A stretch of 64,000 nucleotides of DNA, from the NCBI RefSeq assembly GCF_000817785.2, contig NZ_JTCM02000012.1, positions 1 to 64,000 of the forward strand, in the 5' to 3' direction. This DNA comes from Hassallia byssoidea VB512170 (GTDB lineage: Bacteria > Cyanobacteriota > Cyanobacteriia > Cyanobacteriales > Nostocaceae). The notes below the pieces were generated by a model. The model was not told the origin of the DNA. It ran no database searches and saw nothing but the letters and a program-made list of their open reading frames with translations. Both the position numbers and the translations under genes were made by a program. Below are positions 25,321-34,819 of the stretch, piece after piece (within the stretch, counting starts at the first letter, position 1; the number at the start of each line of letters is the position of its first letter).

Positions 25321-25350
25321 GTAGAGACGTTCCGGACCGAACGTCTCTAC
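25321..25350. repeat. GTAGAGACG-family hairpin
   Basis: GTAGAGACGTTC, 6-nt loop CGGACC, GAACGTCTCTAC: a perfect 12-bp stem 28 bp after the amidohydrolase stop. It may serve as its terminator. Confidence 0.8.
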
Positions 25351-25442
25351 GATGTTGTTTTTAAATCACAAATATCCGATAATTCCTACATTTATTTGAA
25401 AATTAAACGCCATTATATTATCTTTGGTAAATCGCACATATT

Positions 25443-25472
25443 GTAGAGACGTTCGGTGTGGAACGTCTCTAC
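25443..25472. repeat. GTAGAGACG-family hairpin
   Basis: GTAGAGACGTTC, loop GGTGTG, GAACGTCTCTAC: same arms as 25321-25350 with a different loop, 93 bp further on. Confidence 0.8.
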
Positions 25473-25522
25473 GACGGTTGTGGGGTTTTTATTAGTGTTG
25501 ATAAGCGCGGACATAATATTAC

Positions 25523-25556
25523 ATAAAAAACTCCTAGCACTTATGTGTTAGGAGTT
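25523..25556 (-). terminator. Rho-independent terminator of the hemerythrin-like gene
   Basis: On the minus strand, AACTCCTAACAC, loop ATAA, GTGCTAGGAGTT form a 12-bp stem with one G-U pair, followed at once by TTTT. It lies about 210 bp downstream of the minus-strand gene ending at 25765. Confidence 0.75.
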
Positions 25557-25764
25557 ATAAATTAAAACCCACATCTGGAAATTTTTGCAAATTGCATTTA
25601 GTGTCAGCACCGAGGAAAGTTAAAAGGAAAAAGAAAGAAGGAGAAAACTTTTACCTTTTATTCTTACTGCCGAGATACTCTTTTTCAGATAAGTATTAGC
25701 AATAAAAAGTTCTCTGACTCGGCTCCTGTAAGGGTGGGATTATCCCACTCCTACACTGAAATTT

Positions 25765-26799
25765 CTACTTAGCCATTTTCTCTGCAATTTTGCTCTTAGC
25801 AGCTTTGAATTCTGTAGACAATTGTTCGCTTTCTTGAGTACTCAAGTTGTTGCGAATCGCAGCAAACATTGTGCTTTCTTCTTGACGAATGTGGTCGCCA
25901 ACAACGTCCATCAACTGCTTGATTTTGTCTTTGAATTGAGATGAAGATGGATCGATAGCTTTGATTTCATCTAGCTTTTGCTTCATGTCAGCTTGTTCGT
26001 CATACAGCTCTTGAGTGTCGTTTTCACCGTAGAAAGGACGTACTCTTGGATAAACGACTTCCTCTTCTGCTTCAGAGTGAGCTGATAGATCCTTGTAGAT
26101 TTGACCGAAGTATTCTTGGATCTTTTGAGGATCGTTGCTTGCTAGCAGTTCGGTAAACAGAGTATTTACTTTGGCGTGATCCATCCGGATAAGATCCTGG
26201 ATGTTCATATCTTGCTTGTCGGTATTTTGGGTAACAACACTACCAACAACACCGCTGAATGCTGCCATAGCGTCTTGAACTCGTGCCCAAATACCTTGGT
26301 CTGCCTCTTGTCCTGTGAGTTCGCGGACACCCAAAATTTCCAGAACACCTTTAAGTTGCTCTTGGTGAGCGCGGTTCTCAAAGTTAATGGTGTTCAAAGG
26401 TCCAATTGCTGCCATCACGTCAGCGCCGACTTTTTGACTAGCTTTGTGAATGGTCAAGCCAGACATTACTTGTTGGTGCTTCAGCAATTCATGCTGAAAT
26501 ACTTTTTCATACAAGCTCAATTCTGAGCCTTGCATTAATTGTCCAAGCTTTTCAACCATTTGTTTAATGGTGTCTTTGGGTTCGCCATGTACGCCATACT
26601 GGACGATTACAGTTTCCAGAATGCCCATGTTTTTTTGGTCATCATTGAGCATGTCTTGGAAGCGCTTGCTGATTTCCGAATCATTGGTTTCTTTCAAAAA
26701 CAATTGCTCATTTTGAATCAACAATTGTTGTAGCGCTTTCATGTCTGCCAATTTTGTGGCGATCGCAGAGCGCTTGGTATCATCTAAAGTCGCTACCAT
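25765..26799 (-). CDS. Hemerythrin HHE domain protein
   Basis: 344 residues from ATG 26799 (GAGGAAA upstream). The C-terminal half (about 190-335) is a hemerythrin-like four-helix bundle with the expected ligands: DHAKVN, AHSEAEEEVVYP (HxxxE type) and GDHIRQEE. The N-terminal half (about 20-175) is another helical bundle (HELLKHQQVMSGL) that looks like a divergent second domain. A non-haem di-iron site binding O2, NO or iron is expected. Related cyanobacterial proteins have been linked to stress and desiccation, but that is not visible here. Monocistronic. Confidence 0.88.
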   Translation of the reverse strand: MVATLDDTKRSAIATKLADMKALQQLLIQNEQLFLKETNDSEISKRFQDMLNDDQKNMGILETVIVQYGVHGEPKDTIKQMVEKLGQLMQGSELSLYEKVFQHELLKHQQVMSGLTIHKASQKVGADVMAAIGPLNTINFENRAHQEQLKGVLEILGVRELTGQEADQGIWARVQDAMAAFSGVVGSVVTQNTDKQDMNIQDLIRMDHAKVNTLFTELLASNDPQKIQEYFGQIYKDLSAHSEAEEEVVYPRVRPFYGENDTQELYDEQADMKQKLDEIKAIDPSSSQFKDKIKQLMDVVGDHIRQEESTMFAAIRNNLSTQESEQLSTEFKAAKSKIAEKMAK

Positions 26800-27054
26800 T
26801 TTTTGTTTCCTCTGAAAAACTCTTTAAATCAGTGTTAATACTACGTTGCCACAGGGTATTAGATGATTTCCTCTTTCTTTTGAGCGATGCCAGTCAAACT
26901 AAAGTTAGAAAAATGAGAATTTTTTTACTAATTATTATCCTTCTACTTTTAGATAGATAACTGTCTTCTCTTCACTCCATCGCCAGATAGATAAATTTTT
27001 TTCGCCAATTTTCTAGATTGACTCAAGGATAGTCAAATCGGAGATTAATTAATA

Positions 27055-27789
27055 ATGCCAGACAGTCCTGGACTGGGAGAGCAGGCACTAAATAAAGCCG
27101 CAGAAATAGGGTTATCTAGCCAATTAGATGAAGTCGAAAATTTAGATGTAGATATCAAAACCGATCCGCTCAAACTAGTTCAAGGACAAGTGGATGAAGT
27201 CACAATTGAGGGCGAAGGTTTGGTAATGCAAAAAGACCTCCGGATGGAGGAATTAGAAATGCATATGGACAGCGTTGCCATCAATCCTCTAAGTGTTGCT
27301 TTTGGCAAAGTTGAACTCACTCAACCGACTAAAGCCAGTACGCGAGTTGTATTAACTGAAGCTGATATCAATCGCGCTTTCAATTCTGAATATGTGCGAT
27401 CGCAACTCCAAAGTCAGAAAATACACATTAATGGGCAATTGATGACATTTCAGCCTCAACATGTAGATTTTCACCTACTAGAAACGGGTAAGGTGGCATT
27501 AAATGCCAGTATATTGTTAAAAGAAAGTCAAAAGCAAATTGCTTTTACAGCAACACCTTGCGTAAGTGCTAACGGGCAAAGTGTTTCTCTCGAAAATGTC
27601 GAATACGACGACAGTGAGGAAATATCGCCAGAATTAACCAAAGCTTTGGTAGAACAAACCAGCGAAATTTTGAATTTGAGTAACTTCGATTTAGAAGGAA
27701 TGACTCTGCGAGTCAAGCAACTAAAAGTAGAAGCAGGTAAATTAACGTTGCAAGCTGAAGCTTACGTTGAGCAAATTCCCTCTGGTTAA
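27055..27789 (+). CDS. DUF2993 (LmeA-type) lipid-binding-like protein
   Basis: 244 residues. The pattern NLDVDIKTDPLKLVQGQVDEVTIEGEGLVMQKDLRMEELEM, then LTEADINRAFNSEYVRSQL, is characteristic of DUF2993, a family related to tubular lipid-binding proteins (LmeA in actinobacteria). No signal peptide is seen, so it is probably cytosolic or peripheral. Two imperfect copies of the beta-rich domain may be present. It is followed 23 bp later by a DUF2231 membrane protein, probably in one transcript. Confidence 0.85.
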   Translation: MPDSPGLGEQALNKAAEIGLSSQLDEVENLDVDIKTDPLKLVQGQVDEVTIEGEGLVMQKDLRMEELEMHMDSVAINPLSVAFGKVELTQPTKASTRVVLTEADINRAFNSEYVRSQLQSQKIHINGQLMTFQPQHVDFHLLETGKVALNASILLKESQKQIAFTATPCVSANGQSVSLENVEYDDSEEISPELTKALVEQTSEILNLSNFDLEGMTLRVKQLKVEAGKLTLQAEAYVEQIPSG

Positions 27790-27812
27790 AAACTAATAAA
27801 TTCAGGATAATA

Positions 27813-28364
27813 ATGGAAACTACAGATACAAACCAAACAACTTCCACACCTTTCCCCAATATTCCGCCACTGATTGAAAGTGACGACAGAGAGTATATGG
27901 ATACTGGTGTACCCAGCACAGTAGCGATCGCCGGACATCCTTTGCATCCTTTGAGTGTGATTTTTCCCATCGCTTTTTTAGCTTTAGCTTTGGGAACCGA
28001 TTTCGGCTATTGGTTAACTCGTGATTTTTTCTGGGCTAGAGCGTCAATATGGTTAATCGGACTCGGATTAGGTGCAGGTTTGTTAGCAGCTGCGATCGGT
28101 ATGAGCGACTTTTTGAGAATTGAACGAGTCCGCAAGCGCAGCGCGGGTTGGGTACACATGATACTTAACGTTGCCATCCTAGTTTTATCACTCGTCAACT
28201 TCCTTTTGCGTTGGGGCAATCCTGACGCGAGAATTTTACCTTGGGGATTGTTACTATCCCTCGTTGTCGGTACGCTGACTAGTGCTTCTGGCTGGTTTGG
28301 TGCTGAACTTTCATATCGCCACAAAATCGGTGTTGTCGGTGCTGGTAGTAGAAGATACCCTTAG
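27813..28364 (+). CDS. DUF2231 membrane protein
   Basis: 183 residues. The family signature AIAGHPLHPLSVIFPIAFLALAL precedes four membrane helices (about 55-72, 82-105, 118-135, 140-160). Family members are small inner-membrane proteins of unknown function, often with haem- or redox-related neighbours. RBS AGGATAA before ATG 27813. The N-terminal 40 residues are polar and probably cytosolic. Confidence 0.87.
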   Translation: METTDTNQTTSTPFPNIPPLIESDDREYMDTGVPSTVAIAGHPLHPLSVIFPIAFLALALGTDFGYWLTRDFFWARASIWLIGLGLGAGLLAAAIGMSDFLRIERVRKRSAGWVHMILNVAILVLSLVNFLLRWGNPDARILPWGLLLSLVVGTLTSASGWFGAELSYRHKIGVVGAGSRRYP

Positions 28365-28426
28365 CAAATAGGCGTTGGATATTCGCAGGGTGATTTGACA
28401 AACAACATCGATAAATTTGACGTATT

Positions 28427-28455
28427 GTAGAGACGTTCCTTAGGAACGTCTTTAT
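28427..28455. repeat. GTAGAGACG-family hairpin
   Basis: GTAGAGACGTTCCT directly followed by TAGGAACGTCTTTAT: 10-bp core stem, 62 bp after the DUF2231 stop. The 3' outer arm has lost pairing. The following 28456-28636 holds no gene I can support. Confidence 0.7.
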
Positions 28456-28639
28456 AATTCATACCGTCAATCAATGTCTCTAGGGAAATGTTCAACTTCC
28501 TTGCTGGCAAAATCCCTATTTGCGTCTTCTGCTGTTTCCTCAGACTGCGAGAGTGCTGATTGTCATAAGCATCTTACTTGTAAATGGCATCTTCGTTCCT
28601 TTGGCTGAAGAGTGAAGTTGATTTGAACTAGAGGAAATG

Positions 28640-29431
28640 ATGACAAAAACAGAGGATTCAAATAACGAAGTGAATTTGGTATCTGAGTTTGCAGAGAAAA
28701 TTGCTGTCGTTACCGGGGCAGCGACCGGACTAGGAGAAGCGATCGCGGTCAAGCTGTATCAAATGGGAGCGACGGTTGTTATCGCCGACATTGATGTGGA
28801 TCGCGCACGTACTGTTGCAGAGCAATTGGATGCTTCAGGCAATCGGGCGCACGTTATCGAAACCGATGTTCGCAATCACCGGGCGGTCGAAGCGATGGTG
28901 AACGAAACGGTAAATCGCTTCGGCGGACTGCATCTGGCTGTTAATAATGCCGGAATTACTGGTCCGCATGAAGTTGCCACTGCGGATTATGAGATTGACT
29001 GGTGGAACGATGTGATTGCCACCGATCTGAGCGGTGTATTCTTCAGCTTAAAGTACGAAATCCCGGTTATCATCCGCAGCGGTGGCGGCGCAATCGTGAA
29101 TATGTCATCGGCAAATGGTGCGGTTGGAGTTGCCGGAATCAGTCCATATACCGCCGCGAAACACGGAATTATCGGGCTGACGCGGGCGGCTGCGCTGGAA
29201 TATGCAGACAAAGGCGTGCGAATCAACGCAATCGGTCCTGGCTATGTAGATACACCGAATATGCACAAGTTACCGGAGGAAGCGCGATCGCAGATGGCAG
29301 CTTCGCATCCGATGGGTCGCCTTGCACGAACCGAAGAAGTCGCGGAGTTGGTGGCGTTCTTGCTGTCGAACAAAGCGTCTTTCGTCACTGGCAGCTTCTA
29401 CTTGATGGACGGAGGCTACACCGCGAGGTGA
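28640..29431 (+). CDS. SDR oxidoreductase of higher GC content
   Basis: 263 residues from the second of two adjacent ATGs; AGAGG is five bases before 28640 and too close to 28637. It has the SDR motifs VTGAATGLGEAIA (TGxxxGxG), LAVNNAGITG (NNAG), MSSANGAVG and YTAAKHGIIGL (YxxxK), then NAIGPGYVDTPNM and FVTGSFYLMDGGY. It resembles 3-oxoacyl-ACP-reductase/2,5-DKG-type SDRs; the substrate is unknown. The DNA is visibly richer in G+C (GCGGTGGCGGCG, GACGCGGGCGGC) than its neighbours, consistent with a later acquisition. Confidence 0.9.
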   Translation: MTKTEDSNNEVNLVSEFAEKIAVVTGAATGLGEAIAVKLYQMGATVVIADIDVDRARTVAEQLDASGNRAHVIETDVRNHRAVEAMVNETVNRFGGLHLAVNNAGITGPHEVATADYEIDWWNDVIATDLSGVFFSLKYEIPVIIRSGGGAIVNMSSANGAVGVAGISPYTAAKHGIIGLTRAAALEYADKGVRINAIGPGYVDTPNMHKLPEEARSQMAASHPMGRLARTEEVAELVAFLLSNKASFVTGSFYLMDGGYTAR

Positions 29432-29530
29432 ATGTTAGGTACGCCCGGTTCGTTTCAGCGAGTTTCCATGCGATCGCCGAGCAAGTCGAACAGCTAAAAT
29501 TTTGTCAAGATTAATTTGGACTTTATTGAG

Positions 29531-29953
29531 ATGAGACGCTCTTATCGACAATATGCGTTTGCCCCGATCATCCTTTCTTTGCTCATCGTTGTACCGATGG
29601 GCTTTTTATTTAAGTACTACACGGGTCTTGCTCATAAATGGTTTAATGATTACGGAGCCGCAGTCTTGTATGAAATATTTTGGTGCTTGTTCGCCTTTTT
29701 GTTCGCGAGAAGTCGCTCATTTATACAACAAATTCCTCTATGGGTTTTTGTTATTACCTGTATACTAGAATTTTTACAACTTTGGCATCCGCCTTTATTG
29801 ACAGAAATTCGCGCCACTCTAATAGGTAAATGGTTACTTGGAACTACCTTTGCTTGGTGGGATTTTCCTCATTATTTGTTAGGTTGTGTTTTAGGTTGGT
29901 TGTGGCTGCGACAATTACACAAAATAGGCAATGCACAAAAAAGTCAAAGTTAA
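29531..29953 (+). CDS. DUF2809 membrane protein
   Basis: 140 residues from ATG 29531; the frame opens at a TTG 15 bases earlier. Four membrane helices are expected: [51 protein letters not shown] and [18 protein letters not shown]. The segments [10 protein letters not shown] and [13 protein letters not shown] match DUF2809. Function unknown. Its 3' end overlaps the DUF167 gene by 23 bp, so the two are probably co-translated. Confidence 0.85.
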   Translation: MRRSYRQYAFAPIILSLLIVVPMGFLFKYYTGLAHKWFNDYGAAVLYEIFWCLFAFLFARSRSFIQQIPLWVFVITCILEFLQLWHPPLLTEIRATLIGKWLLGTTFAWWDFPHYLLGCVLGWLWLRQLHKIGNAQKSQS

Positions 29954-30158
29954 ACCTAATTCCAAACAGCAAAAAATTGAAGAACAACCTGACGGCAGTC
30001 TTACTGTACATTTAAAATCACCGCCTGTTGATGGTAAGGCGAATGAAGAGTTAATTAAACTGTTATCAGACAAGTTTGATGTCCCGAAATCTTATATCAG
30101 AATTAAGTCGGGTTTATCCTCTCGACAAAAGTTAGTTGAGATTGATAAAGAAGGTTAA
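29931..30158 (+). CDS. DUF167 (YggU-like) protein
   Basis: 75 residues, usual family length. It has the family pattern [45 protein letters not shown], ending [31 protein letters not shown] is the diagnostic part. YggU-like proteins are small cytosolic proteins of unknown biochemical role. Translationally coupled to the upstream DUF2809 gene by overlap. Confidence 0.92.
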   Translation: MHKKVKVKPNSKQQKIEEQPDGSLTVHLKSPPVDGKANEELIKLLSDKFDVPKSYIRIKSGLSSRQKLVEIDKEG

Positions 30159-30204
30159 GATTTGTGGTTTTATAGATAATCTATGTGCTTTGATTAGGAA
30201 ATAT

Positions 30205-30300
30205 CTCGTTAACAGGCTGCTGCCTAGTAACGATGAATGCGAGGTGTAATTGAGGCAGCAACCCCACATAAGTCATTACTGGGCTGCTGCCAGGAACGAG
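30205..30300. repeat. Dispersed GGCTGCTGCC spacer repeat
   Basis: Contains AGGCTGCTGCCTAGTAACGA, TTGAGGCAGCAACCC and GGGCTGCTGCCAGGAACGAG, that is direct and inverted copies of one short motif. The same GGGGCTGCTGCCTCGTAAC recurs at 52343. Probably a non-coding dispersed repeat. Confidence 0.5.
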
Positions 30301-30309
30301 AGATAATGA

Positions 30310-30924
30310 TTATAATTCCTGAGTAATGCTGATGTATCGAGATTCGGCTTTGACTCGTTCTATCCAAGCTTTGATATGGGGAAATCTTGACAAATCAAAC
30401 CCACCTTCATGAGCTACATGAGTGTATGCAAATAAACAGATATCAGCAATGGTATAACGTTCGGCAACAAAGAAAGTGTGAGTCTTTAAATGTTCTTCCA
30501 TCAAGCTAAGTGCAGCATATCCACCTTTATGTTTTTCTTCTAAGGCATCTTTATATTGTTCGGCTTTACCTAAGACAGAAATCCAGTATCTGGGGGTAGC
30601 GATAAAAGGTTCATGACTGTACTGTTCAAAAAATAGCCATTGCAGTACTTGCGCTCGCAAGAAGCGATCGTAAGGTAAAAACTCTGTTCCTTCGCTCAGG
30701 TAAACCATGATGGCATTTGATTCTGACAAATATTTCCCTGGTTCAATTTCCAAAACAGGAATCTTGCCGTTTGGATTTTTACTTAAAAATTCAGGCGATC
30801 GCGTCTCACCTTTAGTGATGTTAACCTCTACTCTCTCAAAGGGAATGCCAAGTTGTGTCAATAAAAGACGTATCTTATAGCCATTACCAGAAGGTAAAAA
30901 ATCGTACAACTGGAGTGGTTCCAT
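30310..30924 (-). CDS. Glutathione S-transferase family protein
   Basis: 204 residues with the canonical two-domain GST layout. The thioredoxin-like N-domain has LYDFLPSGNGYKIRLLLTQLGIPFERVEV, NPNGKIPVLEI with the cis-Pro, and SESNAIMVYLSEG for the glutathione gamma-glutamyl site. The C-terminal helical domain has FFVAERYTIADICLFAYTH with the conserved N-capping D. The Ser/Asn near residue 12 could be the catalytic residue. Substrate unknown. Monocistronic, divergent from the SRAP gene. Confidence 0.92.
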   Translation of the reverse strand: MEPLQLYDFLPSGNGYKIRLLLTQLGIPFERVEVNITKGETRSPEFLSKNPNGKIPVLEIEPGKYLSESNAIMVYLSEGTEFLPYDRFLRAQVLQWLFFEQYSHEPFIATPRYWISVLGKAEQYKDALEEKHKGGYAALSLMEEHLKTHTFFVAERYTIADICLFAYTHVAHEGGFDLSRFPHIKAWIERVKAESRYISITQEL

Positions 30925-31133
30925 ATCTTAAAATATTGTAGGGAGGATATAGAGAATTCAGAGATTGGAAGAGAATATCTTATCAAATTCTTTCAAAAAA
31001 AACAGGGTAAAATTTGAAGAATATTTGCTTTTTATCTATGGGCTAGATTTCTCTGAAAAAACAAAAAAACGAAAGTATTATTTGTTTATAGTATTTAGTT
31101 GTTAAATTTTAATCAGCGGTTGAAAATAAAAGT

Positions 31134-31832
31134 ATGTGTGGAAGATTTACTTTAAAGCAGCCAGCAGAAGCAATTGCCGCTTTGCTGGCTTCTGCCGAGC
31201 CAAATAACCAAACTTTTGATGTAGAAAAACTACCAGAATTGTCAGCGCAATATAACATTGCACCTACGCAAATGGTGGCAACAGTGTTACACAACAGTGA
31301 AAGCGACAAGCGAGAATTTCACTTCTTACGTTGGGGGTTAATTCCTTCATGGGCAAAAGACATCAGCATGGGGGCAAAGCTGATCAACGCTAGGGCAGAA
31401 ACTGTCGCAGAAAAACCCGCTTTTCGTTCAGCTTTCAAACGCCGGCGTTGTTTGGTCTTGGCAGATGGCTTTTATGAATGGCAGCGTATAAACGGCAAAA
31501 AGCAGCCTTTTTACTTTCGTCTGCAAGATGGACAACCTTTTTGCTTTGCTGGGTTGTGGGAGCAGTGGGAATCTCCAGAAACAGATAAAATAACCTCGTG
31601 TACAATTTTGACTACCGTTGCTAACGAAGTATTAAAACCAATCCACGACCGAATGCCTGTGGTTCTTGATAAGAAATATTACGATTTGTGGTTAGATCCA
31701 CAAGTGCAAAAGCCGGAAGCACTACAAGAAGCATTGCATCCTTACCCAGCTAGTGCTATGACTGCCTATCCAGTCAGCACTTTGGTAAACAACCCCAAAT
31801 ACAATAATGTTGATTGTATAAATTCAATGTAA
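31134..31832 (+). CDS. SRAP-domain protein (YedK/HMCES type)
   Basis: 232 residues. It starts MCGRFTL, so Cys2 becomes the N-terminal nucleophile after Met removal. It has the conserved YNIAPTQ, FLRWGLIPSWAKD, the Asn-Ala-Arg-Ala-Glu-Thr block LINARAETVAEKPAFR, LVLADGFYEW and IHDRMPVVL (the His of the active site). These match the SRAP family, which forms covalent thiazolidine crosslinks with abasic sites in single-stranded DNA and protects replication forks. No LexA-type operator was identified upstream. Confidence 0.95.
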   Translation: MCGRFTLKQPAEAIAALLASAEPNNQTFDVEKLPELSAQYNIAPTQMVATVLHNSESDKREFHFLRWGLIPSWAKDISMGAKLINARAETVAEKPAFRSAFKRRRCLVLADGFYEWQRINGKKQPFYFRLQDGQPFCFAGLWEQWESPETDKITSCTILTTVANEVLKPIHDRMPVVLDKKYYDLWLDPQVQKPEALQEALHPYPASAMTAYPVSTLVNNPKYNNVDCINSM

Positions 31833-31932
31833 AAGGGAATTACCTCAGCAATCAGTTAAATTAACTAATGAGGGATAGAAGCCATCAAAGAATTACAATT
31901 CCTTTATTAGCTGCAACACCACAGAGGCAGAT

Positions 31933-32454
31933 ATGCCAAGAACCCAAAAAAACGATAATTTTATTGACAAGTCCTTTACGGTGATGGCAGATATCATCTT
32001 AAAGATGCTGCCAACCAACAAAAAAGCCAAAGAAGCTTTTGTCTATTACCGAGATGGAATGTCAGCACAGGCAGATGGTGAATATGCCGAAGCCTTGGAT
32101 TACTATACTGAAGCCCTAACATTAGAGGAAGATTCCTACGATCGCAGTTATATCCTCTACAATATGGGGCTAATTTACGCCAGTAACGGCGACCATGACA
32201 AGGCTTTGGAGTTGTATCATGAAGCAATTGAGTTAAACCCACGTTTACCCCAAGCTTTGAACAATATCGCCGTGATTTACCATTTTAAAGGTGAAAAAGC
32301 TAAAGAAGCTGGCGATCACGACGGTGGTGAAGCACTATTCGATCAAGCCAGTGATTATTGGATTAGAGCGATTCGTTTGGCTCCCAATAACTACATCGAA
32401 GCTCAAAACTGGCTGAAAACCACCGGGCGATCGCAAATCGACGTATTCTTCTAA
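31933..32454 (+). CDS. ycf3: Photosystem I assembly protein Ycf3
   Basis: 173 residues, the standard Ycf3 size. It has the start [27 protein letters not shown], then three TPRs ([82 protein letters not shown]...[16 protein letters not shown]). Ycf3 (Pam-type TPR protein at the thylakoid surface) is needed to assemble PsaA/PsaB. A GTAGAGACG hairpin follows nine bases after the stop and may end the transcript. Confidence 0.97.
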   Translation: MPRTQKNDNFIDKSFTVMADIILKMLPTNKKAKEAFVYYRDGMSAQADGEYAEALDYYTEALTLEEDSYDRSYILYNMGLIYASNGDHDKALELYHEAIELNPRLPQALNNIAVIYHFKGEKAKEAGDHDGGEALFDQASDYWIRAIRLAPNNYIEAQNWLKTTGRSQIDVFF

Positions 32455-32462
32455 AAGGCGCG

Positions 32463-32491
32463 GTAGAGACGTTCCATTGGAACGTCTGTAC
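32463..32491. repeat. GTAGAGACG-family hairpin
   Basis: GTAGAGACGTTCC, short loop ATT, GGAACGTCTGTAC: 12-13 bp arms between ycf3 and gatC. Confidence 0.8.
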
Positions 32492-32521
32492 AAAAGTTAT
32501 GAGTGAGGAGTTAAAAAAAAT

Positions 32522-32812
32522 ATGATTGACCGTGAGCAAGTTCATAAAGTAGCCCTTCTCGCTCGTTTAGAGTTGACACCTGAAGAAGAAGAGCAATTTA
32601 CCACTCAGTTAGGAAATATTCTCGATTATGTTCAACAGCTAGATGAACTAGATGTCAGCAATGTTGCACCAACAACACGCGCTATTGATGTCAGCAACGT
32701 CACACGAGAAGATAAATTGCAACCCTATTCTGATAGAGAAGCTATTCTCAACAGTGCCCCAGAACAGGAAGGCGAATTTTTTAAAGTGCCAAAAATTATG
32801 AATGTTGAATAG
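32522..32812 (+). CDS. gatC: Glutamyl/aspartyl-tRNA amidotransferase subunit C
   Basis: 96 residues, usual GatC length. It has the family pattern [67 protein letters not shown], ending [11 protein letters not shown]. GatC stabilises GatA in the GatCAB complex that converts Glu-tRNAGln to Gln-tRNAGln. gatA and gatB are not adjacent, as is common in cyanobacteria. RBS GAGGAG about ten bases before ATG 32522. Confidence 0.95.
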   Translation: MIDREQVHKVALLARLELTPEEEEQFTTQLGNILDYVQQLDELDVSNVAPTTRAIDVSNVTREDKLQPYSDREAILNSAPEQEGEFFKVPKIMNVE

Positions 32813-32814
32813 TT

Positions 32815-33058
<244 letters not shown>

Positions 33059-33068
33059 GAGAGAATTT

Positions 33069-34052
33069 ATGGGTTTGGGAATCCTCAAAGATGGTAAGTG
33101 GATATCACAAAGGGAACAAGAAGACTCAGATGGTAAATTTGTCCGTCCCTCAACCACTTTCCGCAATAAAATTACTGCCGATGGTTCGAGTGGGTTTAAA
33201 GCTGAATCTGGGCGCTATCATCTTTATATCTCTTGGGCTTGTCCTTGGGCTTGTCGTACCGCGATTATGCGATCGCTCAAAGGATTAGAAGATGCTATAG
33301 GCTTATCGGTGGTTGCTGCGGAAATTCACGAAAATAGCTGGGAATTCTCAGATGAACCAGGAAGCATTCCGGATACAGTCAACAAGACAAACTATCTTTG
33401 GCAAATTTATCTCAAAGCTGACTTCAATTACAGCGGACGAGTGACAGTCCCAGTTTTATGGGATACACAAACTAACACGATTGTCAATAATGAGTCCCGC
33501 GAAATTATGCGGATGTTCGATACAGAATTTAATGCCTTTGCCAAACAGAATGTAAATTTTTATCCAGAAGCTTTACAAAAAGTTATTGACCAGACAATTG
33601 ACGCAATTTACCAACCAATCAATAACGGTGTGTATCGGGCAGGATTTGCCACTTCTCAGTCAGCTTACGATGAAGCGGTAACAGAATTATTTACAGAACT
33701 TGACCGTTGGGAAAAAATTTTAGGAAAGCAACGTTATCTGTGCGGGGATCAAATCACAGAAGCGGATTGGTGTATGTTTACTACTCTGTTTCGCTTCGAT
33801 GCTGTGTATTACGTCCACTTCAAATGTAACTTACAGCGAATTGTCGATTATCCCAATTTGTGGAATTATCTCAAAGACCTTTACCAACAGCCGGGAGTTA
33901 AGGAAACTTGCAACCTTGACCACATCAAACGGCATTATTATATTAGCCATCCCAACGTTAACCCGACTCAGATTGTGCCATTAGGACCAAGAATTGATTT
34001 TGATGCACCGCATAACCGCGATCGCGCTTATGTTGTCTCTACCAAAGCTTGA
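33069..34052 (+). CDS. Glutathionyl-hydroquinone reductase-like GST (ECM4/YqjG family)
   Basis: 327 residues, normal for the Xi-class. The N-terminal thioredoxin-fold domain has the catalytic Cys in YHLYISWACPWACRTAIMRSLKGLE (Cys58; CPWA is the family signature). VPVLWDTQTNTIVNNESREIMRMF gives the glutathione site. The C-terminal helical domain has YLCGDQITEADWCMFTTLFRFDAVYYVHFKCN, typical of ECM4-like enzymes. These reduce glutathionyl-hydroquinones. RBS AAAGGAG is close upstream. It is ended by a strong terminator at 34121. Confidence 0.93.
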   Translation: MGLGILKDGKWISQREQEDSDGKFVRPSTTFRNKITADGSSGFKAESGRYHLYISWACPWACRTAIMRSLKGLEDAIGLSVVAAEIHENSWEFSDEPGSIPDTVNKTNYLWQIYLKADFNYSGRVTVPVLWDTQTNTIVNNESREIMRMFDTEFNAFAKQNVNFYPEALQKVIDQTIDAIYQPINNGVYRAGFATSQSAYDEAVTELFTELDRWEKILGKQRYLCGDQITEADWCMFTTLFRFDAVYYVHFKCNLQRIVDYPNLWNYLKDLYQQPGVKETCNLDHIKRHYYISHPNVNPTQIVPLGPRIDFDAPHNRDRAYVVSTKA

Positions 34053-34120
34053 TACTAATATTTTTTCGGAATTAGGCGATCGCAAATAAAGTTTTCTCTT
34101 CCCCCTTTACACTTACAATC

Positions 34121-34164
34121 AAAAACCCGGTTTCTATTAATAATTGTTAATAAGCCGGGTTTTT
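34121..34164. terminator. Rho-independent terminator
   Basis: AAAAACCCGG (34121-34130) pairs perfectly with CCGGGTTTTT (34155-34164), a 10-bp stem ending in a T-run, with A/T-rich inner pairing. It lies 69 bp after the ECM4-like gene. Because A-runs flank the other side, it can work in both directions. The rest of 34165-34442 shows only a GATGAGCGATCCCC direct repeat (34350-34388). Confidence 0.88.
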
Positions 34165-34442
34165 AGTATCTAAGTATGTAATTTATGAATTCGCAAATAT
34201 ACTCAAATAAATTGGGAATTAGCAGAAACTTGCTGTAGTCATTGTTTGTTAGTTCTAGATAATCATGACTAATAACTTTTTAATTGTCACTTTTTATGAA
34301 CTTTTCTACGCATTTCCAAGCTTTTATCGTGTAAGTCTAACTTTAGGATGAATGAGCGATCCCCTAGGATAGATGAGCGATCCCCGCTTTAGCAATTACA
34401 TTAAAAGTGCCGACAAACATCTTTTTAACTCAGAAGCGAAAT

Positions 34443-34676
34443 ATGAATAGTTGTCCTTGTTGTTCCCACCAATTGCTACGCCATATTCGTTGCTCAAATG
34501 TTTACTGGTTTTGTTCCCACTGTCGGCAAGAAATGCCAAATTTTGAGTATTCGTCTAAGAAGGCACGAGCTTTATCTACTCAAGTTGCTCGCAAACCTAG
34601 ACCTTCAAGGGCAATTTCGCCTGTAGAATTGCCAGTAAAAGCTGTAGTAGAAAATGCCATTGCCCTTAAAGTTTGA
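34443..34676 (+). CDS. Small zinc-ribbon-like protein (77 aa)
   Basis: 77 residues from ATG 34443 (MNSCPCCSHQLLRHIRCSNVYWFCSHCRQEMPNFE). The frame opens 36 bases earlier at a GTG. Cys pairs CPCC (4-7) and CSHC (24-27) with intervening aromatics form a probable zinc ribbon. The rest is basic, with Arg/Pro/Ser-rich sequence. Similar short proteins recur in heterocystous cyanobacteria (from memory); function unknown, nucleic-acid binding possible. STRR DNA follows the stop. Confidence 0.7.
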   Translation: MNSCPCCSHQLLRHIRCSNVYWFCSHCRQEMPNFEYSSKKARALSTQVARKPRPSRAISPVELPVKAVVENAIALKV

Positions 34677-34683
34677 AAGAAAA

Positions 34684-34818
34684 TGGGTAATGGGTAATTG
34701 GTAATTGAGTAAAAGGTTATTTGCATCCCGTAAGTATTTATGCAGGATTATATGAGGCATTCTTTCCATTCCCCATTACCAATTCCCCATTACCCCATTC
34801 CCCATTACCAATTCCCAA
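34684..34818. repeat. STRR array with strand switch
   Basis: ATGGGTAATGGGTAATTGG heptads (34684-34710), a ~50-bp unique core, then CCCCATTACCAATT heptads (34770-34817) running up to the next gene's stop codon. Confidence 0.82.
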
Positions 34819-34819
34819 C

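Noticed and set aside
28474-28608. 44-codon frame upstream of the SDR gene at 28640
   Set aside because: No ribosome site, no family resemblance, and composition like spacer DNA.
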